From Barnesiella sp. WM24 (GTDB lineage Bacteria; Bacteroidota; Bacteroidia; Bacteroidales; Muribaculaceae), in NCBI RefSeq assembly GCF_004570975.1, contig NZ_SPPC01000005.1:186001-250000 (forward strand): a stretch of DNA of 64,000 nt. Direction: 5' to 3'. Below, in pieces: positions 26,264-35,361 of the stretch. The position numbers and the translations under genes were made by a program. Every line of letters starts with the position of its first letter. Position 1 is the first letter of the stretch. A model generated the notes under the pieces. It ran no database searches. It was not told the DNA's origin and worked only from the letters and a program-made list of their open reading frames with translations.

Positions 26264-27645
26264 AGCTGGATTTCACGGTAAAACAAAATAACAGAAAACT
26301 TATACTGATTTTTGCCGGCTGGGGCATGAATCCAGCCCCTTTCAGCAACATAAGGCTTGCCGGACACGACATAGCCGTCATATGGGACTACCGCGACACG
26401 GCACTTGACATCAAGGCACTGTCGGGCTACACCGACATATATCTTTTCGCCTGGTCATTCGGCGTCTACATGGCATCACAGGTCCTTGCATCGACCGGTC
26501 TGACACCGACTGTCAAGGTTGCAGTCAACGGCACTCTCCGACCGATTGACGATACTGAAGGAATACCGTCGCAGATATTCAGAGGCACACTTGAAAATCT
26601 GTCAGAAAGAAACCTGGACAAGTTTTACCGACGCATGTGCAAAAATGCTGAATCTTTTGCCTCATTTAGCGCCAACCGTCCTGACAGAGACATCGAAGGA
26701 CTTAAAGAAGAACTTATCGCAATCGAGAACGCCTACAGTCACGATGACCCCGGCAGTCACGCAGCCGCCGACTGGGACCGTGCGGTAATTGCCGGAAATG
26801 ACCGCATATTTCCACCTGACAATCAACGACGGGCATGGCGCACACTTCAGCGCACAAGAATCATTGAAGACGGTGCACATCTTCCGGACTGGCAGACCCT
26901 TATCGAACAAGAGATTATCGACAAGAGTCTTGTAGCACAAAAATTCTCACGCAGCGCGGCAACCTACGATGACAATGCCGACGTGCAACGTCATATAGCT
27001 GAGAAACTTTGGCTTCTTTGGCAAAAAGCCTCTCCCGCCCCTCCCCTGTCAATACTTGAAGCAGGCTATGGTACGGGGATGCTTACACGCCTGTACATGA
27101 GCAAATGGCATCCCTATCGCGTGAGCCTGTGGGACCTGGCGCCCGTTGAAATAGAGCTTCCAGAGGCAGGAGAGATAATCGCGGGTGATGCAGAAGAACT
27201 TATACGCCTTATCCCGGAAGGATATTATGAAGCAATCGCTTCGGCATCGGCTATGCAATGGTTTGACTCGCCGGAAAGGTGGCTGCATAACGCAGCGCAA
27301 GCCCTTACGGCAGGAGGCATTATAGCCGTGTCCACGTTCGGACCCGACAACATGCATGAGATTGCCAAAATCACCGGAATGCCATTGCGCTACTACTCCG
27401 TAGAGGAGCTTGCAGCCATGACTCCCGCAGGTTGCCGGATAATCAGCGTCGAGGATGAACATATCACCAAAGAGTTTGACTCACCGCGTGAAGTGATGCA
27501 TCACCTGAAGCTCACAGGAGTTAATGCAATGCGAAACACCCCGACCGACATCCGCCGACTTATCTCCGACTACCCGATGACCGGCGGAAAAGCCTGTCTT
27601 ACATATCATCCCATATATCTTATCATCCAAAAAGAAGAAAAATGA
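26260..27645 (+). CDS. BioG-BioC fusion: pimeloyl-ACP esterase plus malonyl-ACP methyltransferase
   Basis: 461 residues with two enzymes in one chain. Residues 1-215 are the BioG (DUF452) alpha/beta hydrolase, with nucleophile Ser 66 in AWSFGVY and catalytic His in EDGAHLPDW. Residues about 220-461 are BioC, a class I methyltransferase with motif I ILEAGYGTGMLT near residue 265. BioC caps malonyl-ACP with a methyl ester so fatty-acid synthesis can build the pimeloyl chain; BioG later removes the methyl. The fusion, with the late enzyme first, is known from some Bacteroides. Four-base overlaps with bioF and bioD show tight coupling. Confidence 0.92.
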   Translation: MKLDFTVKQNNRKLILIFAGWGMNPAPFSNIRLAGHDIAVIWDYRDTALDIKALSGYTDIYLFAWSFGVYMASQVLASTGLTPTVKVAVNGTLRPIDDTEGIPSQIFRGTLENLSERNLDKFYRRMCKNAESFASFSANRPDRDIEGLKEELIAIENAYSHDDPGSHAAADWDRAVIAGNDRIFPPDNQRRAWRTLQRTRIIEDGAHLPDWQTLIEQEIIDKSLVAQKFSRSAATYDDNADVQRHIAEKLWLLWQKASPAPPLSILEAGYGTGMLTRLYMSKWHPYRVSLWDLAPVEIELPEAGEIIAGDAEELIRLIPEGYYEAIASASAMQWFDSPERWLHNAAQALTAGGIIAVSTFGPDNMHEIAKITGMPLRYYSVEELAAMTPAGCRIISVEDEHITKEFDSPREVMHHLKLTGVNAMRNTPTDIRRLISDYPMTGGKACLTYHPIYLIIQKEEK

Positions 27646-28268
27646 GCGACATCATATTCATTTCAGGCATCGACACCGATGCAGGAAAAACCTACGCTAC
27701 CGCCTGGCTCGCCAACCGCCTTATTGAAAAGGGCAAACGCGTAATCACACAGAAGTTTATCCAGACAGGCAACGAAGGATACTCTGAAGACATCATCAAG
27801 CATCGCGAGCTCATGAACACAGAGCTATTTCCCGAAGACAAGGATTTTACCACATCTCCGGTGATATTCTCTTATCCGGCATCGGCACAGCTTGCAGCCC
27901 GCATCGACGGCAAAGAGATAGATCTTGAAACAATAAGACGGAGCACCTCACTGCTTGCCTCACGTTACGACACTGTACTTATCGAAGGGGCGGGAGGATT
28001 GATGGTACCCATCACCGACAGCTATTTCACAATTGACTATATCGCTGATGAGAACCTGCCGATAGCATTGGTAACCAACGGAATACTCGGTTCAATCAAT
28101 CACACGATACTGTCACTTGAGGCAATAAAGAATCGTGGCATAAAGTTGCGCTATCTGCTCTACAATACCTATTTCGACAAAGACAAGATCATCGCCGACG
28201 ACACAAAGGGTTTTATCAGCCGATACCTCAAAAACCACTTCCCGGAAAGTGAAATGATTATTTTCTAA
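27642..28268 (+). CDS. bioD: Dethiobiotin synthetase
   Basis: 208 residues with a P-loop variant ISGIDTDAGKTYA (about 5-17), the substrate segment KFIQTG, and the EGAGGLMVPI motif near residue 115, all typical of BioD. It closes the ureido ring of dethiobiotin using CO2 and ATP. It overlaps the bioGC gene by four bases and ends the operon. bioA is at 41.5 kb and no bioB is in the window. Confidence 0.95.
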   Translation: MSDIIFISGIDTDAGKTYATAWLANRLIEKGKRVITQKFIQTGNEGYSEDIIKHRELMNTELFPEDKDFTTSPVIFSYPASAQLAARIDGKEIDLETIRRSTSLLASRYDTVLIEGAGGLMVPITDSYFTIDYIADENLPIALVTNGILGSINHTILSLEAIKNRGIKLRYLLYNTYFDKDKIIADDTKGFISRYLKNHFPESEMIIF

Positions 28269-28448
28269 ACCTGAGCCGCGGAAGCATAAATTAAGTTAAC
28301 ATAAATTTACAAGTGTTAAATATAAAACATGATAATTACAACTTATCCTACTTATCGACGAAAATTCCTACCTTTACATTGCTGAGATTATGCACACAGA
28401 ATCCCGGTACATTCAAGAGAAGTCGAGAAATCTTTTATATAAACCAAA

Positions 28449-29099
28449 ATGGATGTAAAAACTATTGTATTGTCGATTAACAAAGAGCAATTAGCATCTT
28501 TACCCACAGTAACCTATCCCGGACATATTGAGGTAGTTAACTCGGTAGAGCAGGCTAAGAGTGCGCTCGACACAATAAGTAGATACAGCGTTGTCGGCTT
28601 TGACACTGAAACCAAACCATCATTCCGCAAAGGACACACTAACCAAGTAGCCCTCATCCAGATTTCAACAGGCGAATGTTGCTACCTGTTCCGTATCAAC
28701 AAATTCGGATTCACTCCTGAATTAAAGGAGTTTCTTGAAAACGAAAATATCACAAAGGTAGGACTCTCGCTGAAAGATGACTTTCACGTGCTGCACAAGC
28801 TGCATAAATTCTCGCCATGCTCGTTCATCGACCTGCAGGAAATGGTAAAAGACTACTGTATTCGCGACTGTAGCCTTCAAAAGATATACGGCATAATCTT
28901 TAATGAACGCATATCCAAAAGCCAGCGCCTATCCAACTGGGAAGCCTCATTGCTAACGGCCCCTCAGCAGACCTATGCTTCAATCGACGCATGGGCATGT
29001 ATAAAAATATACAACTACCTTATATCGGGCAAGTTCAAGCCTGAAGAATCAAAATACATTTACACTCCACCGCTTTCTGAAGAAAACCATTCAGAATAG
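28449..29099 (+). CDS. RNase D-like 3'-5' exonuclease domain protein
   Basis: 216 residues with the DEDDy exonuclease core: GFDTETKPS (first Asp and Glu), the VGLSLKDDFHVL block with the second Asp, and YASIDAWACIKIYNYL with the Tyr and last Asp. The HRDC domain of true RNase D is absent, so it belongs to the single-domain group. The likely action is 3'-5' trimming of RNA or DNA; the substrate is unknown. The 180-base gap upstream shows no clear TAnnTTTG box. Confidence 0.88.
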   Translation: MDVKTIVLSINKEQLASLPTVTYPGHIEVVNSVEQAKSALDTISRYSVVGFDTETKPSFRKGHTNQVALIQISTGECCYLFRINKFGFTPELKEFLENENITKVGLSLKDDFHVLHKLHKFSPCSFIDLQEMVKDYCIRDCSLQKIYGIIFNERISKSQRLSNWEASLLTAPQQTYASIDAWACIKIYNYLISGKFKPEESKYIYTPPLSEENHSE

Positions 29100-29132
29100 C
29101 AAAAATCGCCTTTACTAAAATTTTACTTATCC

Positions 29133-29339
29133 ATGAAAAAATCAACTTACATTCCATTACTGCTGCTGGTGTACCTCGGAGTCATGAGCTACATCGGAAG
29201 ACAGGAGTTTTTTGACGGACACTATCTGTACTATTTCGGAATCATAGGAACCACACTTCTATGTATCATACTGCTACATTTCTTCATGAAGAAGCGTGAC
29301 AGACTCCGCCGACAGAGAGAGGATGACCTGAAACGTTAG
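29133..29339 (+). CDS. Small two-helix membrane protein
   Basis: 68 residues with two hydrophobic segments (about 5-18 and 33-52) and a strongly basic/acidic tail (MKKRDRLRRQREDDLKR). Not recognised by name. It starts 33 bases after the exonuclease gene on the same strand, so it may share its transcript. Topology suggests an inner-membrane protein with the charged tail in the cytoplasm. Confidence 0.6.
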   Translation: MKKSTYIPLLLLVYLGVMSYIGRQEFFDGHYLYYFGIIGTTLLCIILLHFFMKKRDRLRRQREDDLKR

Positions 29340-29365
29340 CCTCCTTCGTCAGGACTGTCAACTTA

Positions 29366-30232
29366 TCACTTGCTATCGGTATCCACTTGCTTACGCTTGT
29401 GGAACGGTAGCGTATAGCTTACTGAAAGGGAAGCACTGAAAGGAGTGGTGCGGGTGCCATAACCGGGAATGTACCACGGTTCGCCATACTGCAAGTTACT
29501 CTGATGGACTATCGAGTGCATACGAATGTCCCACCCGATATAGAAATTACTAAAAATCAACACCTTCAAACCCACTACCGCCTCAACATAACCGACAGTG
29601 GCACGCTGCGACGGCACATTAATCATCATGTCATCACCCCAATAGCCCTGATTTATGGTCACGTCAGTCACCTCAAACCCGAAATTGCTTATACCATAAC
29701 GCAGACCGGCATATACGGAATAAGCCGTGTCGGAATTATACAGAAAATTATAATTCAACCCCACCTTGAAATAGGGCGCTACCGATGATTTATAAGTATA
29801 GTTTCCATTGTCAGGAGTCATCTCAGCCTGACCAAGCCCGGCTTCCACGACAGGCTTAATCCAGTTGTGAATGCTGAGTTCGCCCCAGAACCCTATAAGC
29901 CCGTACTTCTGCCCGAAGCAGCGCAGGAGCGGATCCCATACATTTACACCCACTGACACAGCCTCAAAACGGGGGTAAACCAGCTTTGGAGCCTGCGTGA
30001 GTATCGTATCGCGATATTCCACTCCTGAAATAGTGTCCACAAGCACAGTATGACCCGACATGTCAGTAGTCTCTACAAGATTGTCAGGCTTCGCCTCTGT
30101 CGCCACACTGTCGGCAACTGCCGCACTACCACTCTTGCCGGGTATTTCCACCGGGGTGATGCGTCGTTGAGCAGATGTCACAACGACAGTCAGCACAAAA
30201 AACAATGTCAATATGTAACGGATCATATTCAT
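29366..30232 (-). CDS. DUF6048 family outer-membrane-type protein
   Basis: 288 residues: a signal peptide, a Pro/Ser/Ala-rich linker, then a beta-barrel-like domain from about residue 90 with repeated Tyr/Phe-Gly strands (GVNVWDPLLRCFGQKYG, VGLNYNFLYNSDTAYSVYAGLRYGIS, SASLSVSYTLPF). This matches DUF6048 of Bacteroidales, which usually follows a DUF6452 gene as here. Function is unknown; an outer-membrane location is inferred. It overlaps the DUF6452 gene by four bases. Confidence 0.8.
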   Translation of the reverse strand: MNMIRYILTLFFVLTVVVTSAQRRITPVEIPGKSGSAAVADSVATEAKPDNLVETTDMSGHTVLVDTISGVEYRDTILTQAPKLVYPRFEAVSVGVNVWDPLLRCFGQKYGLIGFWGELSIHNWIKPVVEAGLGQAEMTPDNGNYTYKSSVAPYFKVGLNYNFLYNSDTAYSVYAGLRYGISNFGFEVTDVTINQGYWGDDMMINVPSQRATVGYVEAVVGLKVLIFSNFYIGWDIRMHSIVHQSNLQYGEPWYIPGYGTRTTPFSASLSVSYTLPFHKRKQVDTDSK

Positions 30233-30762
30233 TCGGCAGGTTGTTGCCCCTCGTCAGGCGTGTCAGCGTCATCGGGCTGTTGCGTACGGAAATACACCCG
30301 TATGGTCTCAACATCAGCATTAGTCATCACATCGGTAAGTAATCCTACCGAATCGACAAGATGGCGAGTGTAGGAATAGTCATCAATCCGATAGCGGAAC
30401 ATAGCCCCGCAGTCCTTAGACGCGAAATAGGGAATCGGCGTATAGTTAAACGTAATTGTGTCAAACAGTTCCGGGAAATTAAGAGCCTCATCCTCATATC
30501 GGATAAAGAATCGTGACTGACCCGCGTCAGCACGAAACGGCAGATACACCTGGCTCACCGACCCGTTGTTGACAAGCAGAGAATCGTCAGGCGCGCCCAC
30601 ACCGCCAATTGACACATTATTGACAGTAATAGCCGCCAGTTCCTCATAAGAATAGAAGCCGGCAAGCGGAATGGAGCTCTTATTGTCGGTGCATCCTACA
30701 GAGTTACACGACTGCAGGACAACCGACATCACAATCGAGAAATATATCAATATTTTCCCCAT
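30229..30762 (-). CDS. DUF6452 family lipoprotein
   Basis: 177 residues with a lipoprotein signal (VVLQSC, Cys 18). A single domain of about 140 residues follows, with FYSYEELAAITVNNVSIGGVGAPDD and TYTRHLVDSVG-type segments, and a Pro/Asp-rich end. It overlaps the end of the nitroreductase gene by 16 bases and the start of the DUF6048 gene by four. The pair DUF6452-DUF6048 is a recurrent Bacteroidales couple, so the lipoprotein probably works with the barrel. Confidence 0.78.
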   Translation of the reverse strand: MGKILIYFSIVMSVVLQSCNSVGCTDNKSSIPLAGFYSYEELAAITVNNVSIGGVGAPDDSLLVNNGSVSQVYLPFRADAGQSRFFIRYEDEALNFPELFDTITFNYTPIPYFASKDCGAMFRYRIDDYSYTRHLVDSVGLLTDVMTNADVETIRVYFRTQQPDDADTPDEGQQPAE

Positions 30763-31277
30763 TTCACTATTTCATCGAGTGACTTACGCTTTTTCTCCGG
30801 AATCTGCGAGCCATCGATCGGATAGCCGAGCGGAATTATTGCAATCGGCTCCACTCCCTCAGGCAGTGAAAGAGCCTCATTCAGCACCGCCGGATCAAAA
30901 TTGCACACCCAGCATGTGCCAAGCCCCAAAGTTGACGCTGCAAGACAGAAATGCTCTACGGCAATCGACACATCCACGTCAGTGTGATCCTTTCCGTCGT
31001 AAGGACGATGCCATGCCTCGTCATGCAGCCCGAGAGCGACCACATAGACCGGAGCGGAGTTAAACCATTCACGGTCATAGCTCTTCCGGATGGCTTGACA
31101 AAGCTCCGGGGTATCAATCACCAGAAACTTCCAGGGCTGACGATTGCACGCCGACGGAGCAAGACGCATAGCGTCAAAAACAGCGACGATAAGGTCGCGC
31201 GGCACAGACTTGTCAGAGTAGCCGCGACATGAATAACGGCGTTCGGAGAGGCTATAGAATTGAGGATACTGTTCCAT
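30747..31277 (-). CDS. Nitroreductase family protein
   Basis: 176 residues of the FMN-dependent nitroreductase fold: RRYSCRGYSDKSVPRDLIVAVFDAMRLAPSACNRQPWKFLVI at the N-terminus (FMN phosphate binding), then EHFCLAASTLGLGTCWVCNFD and the IIPLGYP segment near the C-terminus. Members reduce nitroaromatics, quinones or flavins using NAD(P)H. The physiological substrate is not predictable. It is in a minus-strand run, 18 bases after the glycosyltransferase gene. Confidence 0.9.
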   Translation of the reverse strand: MEQYPQFYSLSERRYSCRGYSDKSVPRDLIVAVFDAMRLAPSACNRQPWKFLVIDTPELCQAIRKSYDREWFNSAPVYVVALGLHDEAWHRPYDGKDHTDVDVSIAVEHFCLAASTLGLGTCWVCNFDPAVLNEALSLPEGVEPIAIIPLGYPIDGSQIPEKKRKSLDEIVKWGKY

Positions 31278-31295
31278 ATACTGATTAATATTTAT

Positions 31296-32267
31296 TTACT
31301 TTTCTGAGTCAAGGCAACCTATCTCCTCCTCTATCTCATATTCATTGCGCCTGTCGGAATTACGCACAATCAGCTCACCGACAAATCCGGTAAGAAACAA
31401 TTGCGAGCCCAGCAGCATCAATGTCAGGGACAGATAGAAATAAGGGGAGTCAGTCACCAGAATGTAAGGGAGCCCGTGGTGCATATTGTATAGCTTGCCA
31501 AATCCGACTATAGCCACAGCAATAAGACCGAGGAAAAACATAAGACTGCCGAGCAATCCGAAAAAGTGCATCGGCTTTACCCCGAACCGCGAAGTAAACC
31601 ATAGCGTCGCAAGGTCGAGATAACCGTTGACAAAGCGGTCGAGACCAAACTTTGTAGTACCGTATTTACGAGCCTGATGATGAACGACTTTTTCCCCGAT
31701 ACGGTTAAATCCTGCATTTTTCGCAAGATAAGGTATATACCGGTGCATGTCACCATATACTTCGATATGCTTCACGACCTTGTTGCGATAAGCCTTTAAC
31801 CCGCAATTAAAATCGTGCAGATTATGTATGCCGCTCACCTTACGCGCAGTAGCGTTAAAGAGTTTTGTAGGAATCGTCTTTGACAGCGGGTCATAGCGTT
31901 TCTGCTTCCACCCCGACACAAGGTCATATTTCTCTTCCTTAATCATGCGGTACAACTCCGGAATCTCGTCAGGGCTGTCCTGCAAGTCGGCATCCATTGT
32001 TATCACCACATCACCTGAGGCACGCGCAAAGCCGGTGTTCAGAGCCGGCGACTTACCATAGTTACGCCTGAAGCTAACCCCCTTTACGTTAGGGTTATGC
32101 TCCCTGAGACTTGAGATTACTTCCCACGAATTGTCGGTAGAGCCATCATTGACAAATATTATCTCGTAAGAGAATCCATGCTCATTCATGACTCTCGCAA
32201 TCCAGCTTTCCAGTTCCGGAAGCGACTCGGCTTCATTGTATAACGGGACAACGACTGATATATCCAT
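31296..32267 (-). CDS. Polyprenyl-phosphate-type glycosyltransferase (GT2)
   Basis: 323 residues. The GT-A domain has VVPLYNEAESLPEL, FVNDGSTDNSW and the metal-binding TMDADLQDSPDEIP. Two C-terminal membrane helices (about 235-258 and 270-300) follow. This is the DPM1/GtrB/ArnC architecture, in which a sugar is moved from a nucleotide sugar to a lipid carrier at the inner membrane. The donor sugar is unknown. The DUF4199 gene is 9 bases upstream, a pairing common in Bacteroidetes. Confidence 0.9.
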   Translation of the reverse strand: MDISVVVPLYNEAESLPELESWIARVMNEHGFSYEIIFVNDGSTDNSWEVISSLREHNPNVKGVSFRRNYGKSPALNTGFARASGDVVITMDADLQDSPDEIPELYRMIKEEKYDLVSGWKQKRYDPLSKTIPTKLFNATARKVSGIHNLHDFNCGLKAYRNKVVKHIEVYGDMHRYIPYLAKNAGFNRIGEKVVHHQARKYGTTKFGLDRFVNGYLDLATLWFTSRFGVKPMHFFGLLGSLMFFLGLIAVAIVGFGKLYNMHHGLPYILVTDSPYFYLSLTLMLLGSQLFLTGFVGELIVRNSDRRNEYEIEEEIGCLDSEK

Positions 32268-32276
32268 TGAATTCTG

Positions 32277-32837
32277 TTAATTTGCTTGTTTTTTACCGTA
32301 GCCTCTTGCCTGTACAAGCAGCGACATCAACATCGACAGTATCGAGCCTGAAAACACGATAAGCCACAGCATGTCAATGGCAAGATCAATAGGCGCGGGT
32401 ATCAGATGCTGCTCCTTAGCTCTCACTAGCATGTCAGACAGCTCCTTGCCGCGTTCCCAGTCGGCACTGCCATATAACTCAATCATCATGTCGACCTGAC
32501 TGTAAAGATAGCCCGGATTAATCCATGTCATATAAGCGACCGACACCAGCGAGGCTATAAGTCCGCCAAAGAAGAATATTGCTATACCCTCCATCCACAG
32601 CGAAGAAAAGATAGTCTTTCCATAGTCGGCGACATAGCTTTTCCGCAACATGATATATATAACCGCAGGGACGCCCGCCATCATCATAAGCGACAGCAGA
32701 CTAAGCAACGGCACTGTCAGCGAATAAGCTATAGCGAAAAAAAGCACGCTCAGATACACGCCGAAAGCGACACCATAATGGGCGCCGCGGCTATAAGGTG
32801 ACTGATTTATTGACTGAGAACCGCTCATACCTTGCAA
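32277..32837 (-). CDS. DUF4199 family membrane protein
   Basis: 186 residues with about four hydrophobic segments, an opening RGAHYGVAFGVYLSVLF and the WINPGYLYSQVDMMIELYG loop that I associate with DUF4199. It is an inner-membrane protein of unknown role. It lies immediately before the GT2 gene with a 9-base gap, so a helper role in lipid-linked sugar transfer is possible but unproven. Confidence 0.8.
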   Translation of the reverse strand: MQGMSGSQSINQSPYSRGAHYGVAFGVYLSVLFFAIAYSLTVPLLSLLSLMMMAGVPAVIYIMLRKSYVADYGKTIFSSLWMEGIAIFFFGGLIASLVSVAYMTWINPGYLYSQVDMMIELYGSADWERGKELSDMLVRAKEQHLIPAPIDLAIDMLWLIVFSGSILSMLMSLLVQARGYGKKQAN

Positions 32838-32860
32838 AGGTATAAAATAAAAACGAATTA

Positions 32861-34243
32861 TCAGAGTCTATCAAGAGAGAAAACATAAGCTCCGACATCA
32901 GGTCTGGAGCCTCGCGGCAATCCATACCGGTCGACAGCCGCGTCAGGGAGCGAGAGCGAAGGGTCGGCAGCCCCTATGGCAGGAGAACCCTCCTTCAGCC
33001 TGTAATCAAAATAATAGTCCTCGCGCACAGTGTAAAACAACGGGTCGGCATCCCATATCGTAGCGATGAAATTGTCATCATCGGAACCCGCCGATTTAAA
33101 AAGGCAGTTCCGGAAATATACAGGCTTTCCGGCAAGGTCAGAAGGCAATATATCGCTGCCGATGCCATAAAGGATAGAGTTGGATATGTCGGCATCTACC
33201 GTTTCTCCGTCAAGATAAAGTAACGGACCTGAAATCGCAGAGAAAAGGTAATAGTTGGCAAATGTGCAATGATTGAACCGATGGACTCCGTTATATAGAT
33301 ACACAGCTCCTTTCGCCGCCTCCGCAAACTCACATCCTACGGCGGTGACCGGAGCATGGTCGGCGACAAGCACCGTGCCTGCGGAATTACGAAGCTGGCA
33401 GTTGACGAGTGTCAGCACCGGCTCTGTAATGTCGGCGCTTACAGAATCGACATAGACGCCATAGACTGTGTTTCTTATCGATGTATTATACAACCTGTTG
33501 TCGCGGGTCGAGCCATAAAAATACACTCCACCCCACTGTCCCGACATTATCTCGTAAGGGATGCGCCCTACAACCTGACCGAAACGGTCGCCGGTCATGT
33601 TGACCTGACGTTCAGGCGTACCGTTGGACAGTAGTGTTCCGCGCACCACAAGTTCCGCGCTGTCATGAAAATACAATGTCACCCCGGGGTCAAGAGTAAG
33701 CGTCACACCCTCGGCGACTACAAGACTGTCATAAACCTGATAAGGCTTCTCGCCCGACAAGGTGGCGTCAGAAGTAATCGTGACAGCCTCAAGGCGAGTG
33801 ACATCCTGCCCGAAAGCATTGATAACGACAGTCGAAGTGACCCCGTTTACCACAAAGTCGAGCGGCGCGTTGATTTCCACAGGCAGGTCGCTGCCCGATT
33901 CAGGCAGCGTCGCTTCAACAAGCACGAATATAGAGTCATTGGCGCGGATTTCCACATCAGTGAAGCGGGATCCTGACACACCGTCGACATTAATGCGGAA
34001 TATACCTCCCATCTCTTGGTCGCGCAATGAAATTTCGCTTATGTTCAACCCCTTGTCATGGGGGTTAAACACCTTGAACATCCTGGTAGGTGTGCCCTCG
34101 GCTGTAAAAACCGTCCCCATTTTCAGCGTGTCGGAGGAATATACCGGCTGGTCGGAAGGCGAGGTCGTAAACCCATCTTCTATACACCCTGTCACCACAA
34201 GCAGAGGCAACACTAACAAGAATATGTAACTGACTGATTTCAT
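32861..34243 (-). CDS. Lipoprotein with right-handed beta-helix
   Basis: 460 residues. A lipoprotein signal ends VVTGC. An Ig-like or ASH-like N-terminal domain (about 30-150) is followed by a parallel beta-helix with repeated hydrophobic turns (LTLDPGVTLYFHDSAELVVRGTL, VYVDSVSADITEPVLTLVNCQLRNS, DADISNSILYGIG), ending DVGAYVF. Such beta-helix proteins bind or cut polysaccharides, but I see no catalytic motif. I chose the ATG at 34243 because the extra eight residues upstream do not fit a signal peptide. It opens the six-gene minus-strand run. Confidence 0.8.
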   Translation of the reverse strand: MKSVSYIFLLVLPLLVVTGCIEDGFTTSPSDQPVYSSDTLKMGTVFTAEGTPTRMFKVFNPHDKGLNISEISLRDQEMGGIFRINVDGVSGSRFTDVEIRANDSIFVLVEATLPESGSDLPVEINAPLDFVVNGVTSTVVINAFGQDVTRLEAVTITSDATLSGEKPYQVYDSLVVAEGVTLTLDPGVTLYFHDSAELVVRGTLLSNGTPERQVNMTGDRFGQVVGRIPYEIMSGQWGGVYFYGSTRDNRLYNTSIRNTVYGVYVDSVSADITEPVLTLVNCQLRNSAGTVLVADHAPVTAVGCEFAEAAKGAVYLYNGVHRFNHCTFANYYLFSAISGPLLYLDGETVDADISNSILYGIGSDILPSDLAGKPVYFRNCLFKSAGSDDDNFIATIWDADPLFYTVREDYYFDYRLKEGSPAIGAADPSLSLPDAAVDRYGLPRGSRPDVGAYVFSLDRL

Positions 34244-34263
34244 ATAATAATGATAACGCGACA

Positions 34264-34341
34264 TCACGCATCTTTATTATATCCCGGCATTTCATTGATG
34301 ACCGACGCGCCGGTTGTCAGCGCCTTCTCTACCTTGCTCAT
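34264..34341 (-). CDS. Possible 25-residue ORF or gene remnant
   Basis: On the minus strand an ATG at 34341 opens a 25-codon frame ending 20 bases before the beta-helix lipoprotein start. Its composition (Val, Glu, Lys, Ala, Thr, Gly; GASVINEMPG) looks like coding sequence, unlike most spacer DNA here. The frame stays open a few codons further upstream. It may be a leader peptide, a small protein or the tail of a lost gene. Confidence 0.25.
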   Translation of the reverse strand: MSKVEKALTTGASVINEMPGYNKDA

Positions 34342-34424
34342 GTCAAAGCCATAAGAACATAGTTATTGCAGTCAACGTTATAAATATAGTTTTGAATAGA
34401 ATAAATAACCATATTTTATAAGTT

Positions 34425-35270
34425 ATGAAAATCAAAAGTATGCTCGTCGTTTTCAGCCTGTGTGGCATGATGATGACAGGTTGTGTATCAAATAAGAAGT
34501 ATCAGAAACTTCAATCTGACTATCTGGCAACCCGCGAAAGCCTAATAAAATGTGATGCGAATGGTGAAAACTTGCAGCAGCAACTTGATGCGGCACGGAA
34601 AAACAATGAAGAGCTTCGTGCAGGCCTTGCCGAGCTGAAAGGAACCCTTGACAAAAGCATGGACCAGAATGCACAAGGCAACGTGAATATCGCGAAGCTT
34701 GTCGATGAAATCAATGCGTCAAACAAATATATCAAGGAGCTTGTCGACGCAAAATCAAAAAGCGACTCGCTTAACATAGCCCTCACTAACAAGCTTACAC
34801 GCTCGCTCAGCACCGATGAACTTAAAGATGTCGATGTCAAGGTGCTGAAAGGCGTGGTCTACATATCGCTTGCCGACAACATGCTTTTCAAGACAGGCAG
34901 CTATGAGATAAGCAGCCGCGCGATGGAGACACTAAGCAAAATTGCCAAAATCATAAAGGATTACAGCAATTATGACGTGCTTGTAGAGGGCAATACCGAC
35001 AATGTGCCTATCAATAGGACCAACATCCGTAACAACTGGGACCTCTCGACTCTTCGCGCATCATCTGTCGTACAGGTTCTGCAAAATGACTTCGGCATCA
35101 ACCCCAAGCGCCTGTCGGCTGCAGGTAGAGGCGAGTACAACCCTATTGCCGACAATGACAGCGAAGTAGGGCGTCAGCGCAATCGACGGACAGAGATTAT
35201 CATCACTCCTAAGCTTGACGAGTTCCTTGACCTCATCGACAAAGCTCCGGAGACCGACAACGCTCAATAA
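34425..35270 (+). CDS. OmpA-family lipoprotein
   Basis: 281 residues: a lipoprotein signal (MMTGC), a long coiled-coil region (about 25-120, with heptad-like LQQQLDAARKNNEELRAGLAELKGTL), and a C-terminal OmpA peptidoglycan-binding domain (about 145-260) with the signature VLVEGNTDNVPI and NWDLSTLRASSVVQVL. It should tether the outer membrane to peptidoglycan. It stands alone, followed by a strong terminator. Confidence 0.92.
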   Translation: MKIKSMLVVFSLCGMMMTGCVSNKKYQKLQSDYLATRESLIKCDANGENLQQQLDAARKNNEELRAGLAELKGTLDKSMDQNAQGNVNIAKLVDEINASNKYIKELVDAKSKSDSLNIALTNKLTRSLSTDELKDVDVKVLKGVVYISLADNMLFKTGSYEISSRAMETLSKIAKIIKDYSNYDVLVEGNTDNVPINRTNIRNNWDLSTLRASSVVQVLQNDFGINPKRLSAAGRGEYNPIADNDSEVGRQRNRRTEIIITPKLDEFLDLIDKAPETDNAQ

Positions 35271-35306
35271 GCGACTACATAAGAGCCGGTTTGGCAATAA
35301 ATGAAA

Positions 35307-35339
35307 CCGGGACCGCGCTTGGCGCAGTCCCGGCTTTTT
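35307..35339 (+). terminator. Terminator of the OmpA lipoprotein gene
   Basis: CCGGGACCGCGC pairs with GCGCAGTCCCGG with one mismatch, then CTTTTT. It lies between convergent OmpA and serA genes. Confidence 0.85.
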
Positions 35340-35361
35340 GTTATCTGATAATTCTCAGGGA

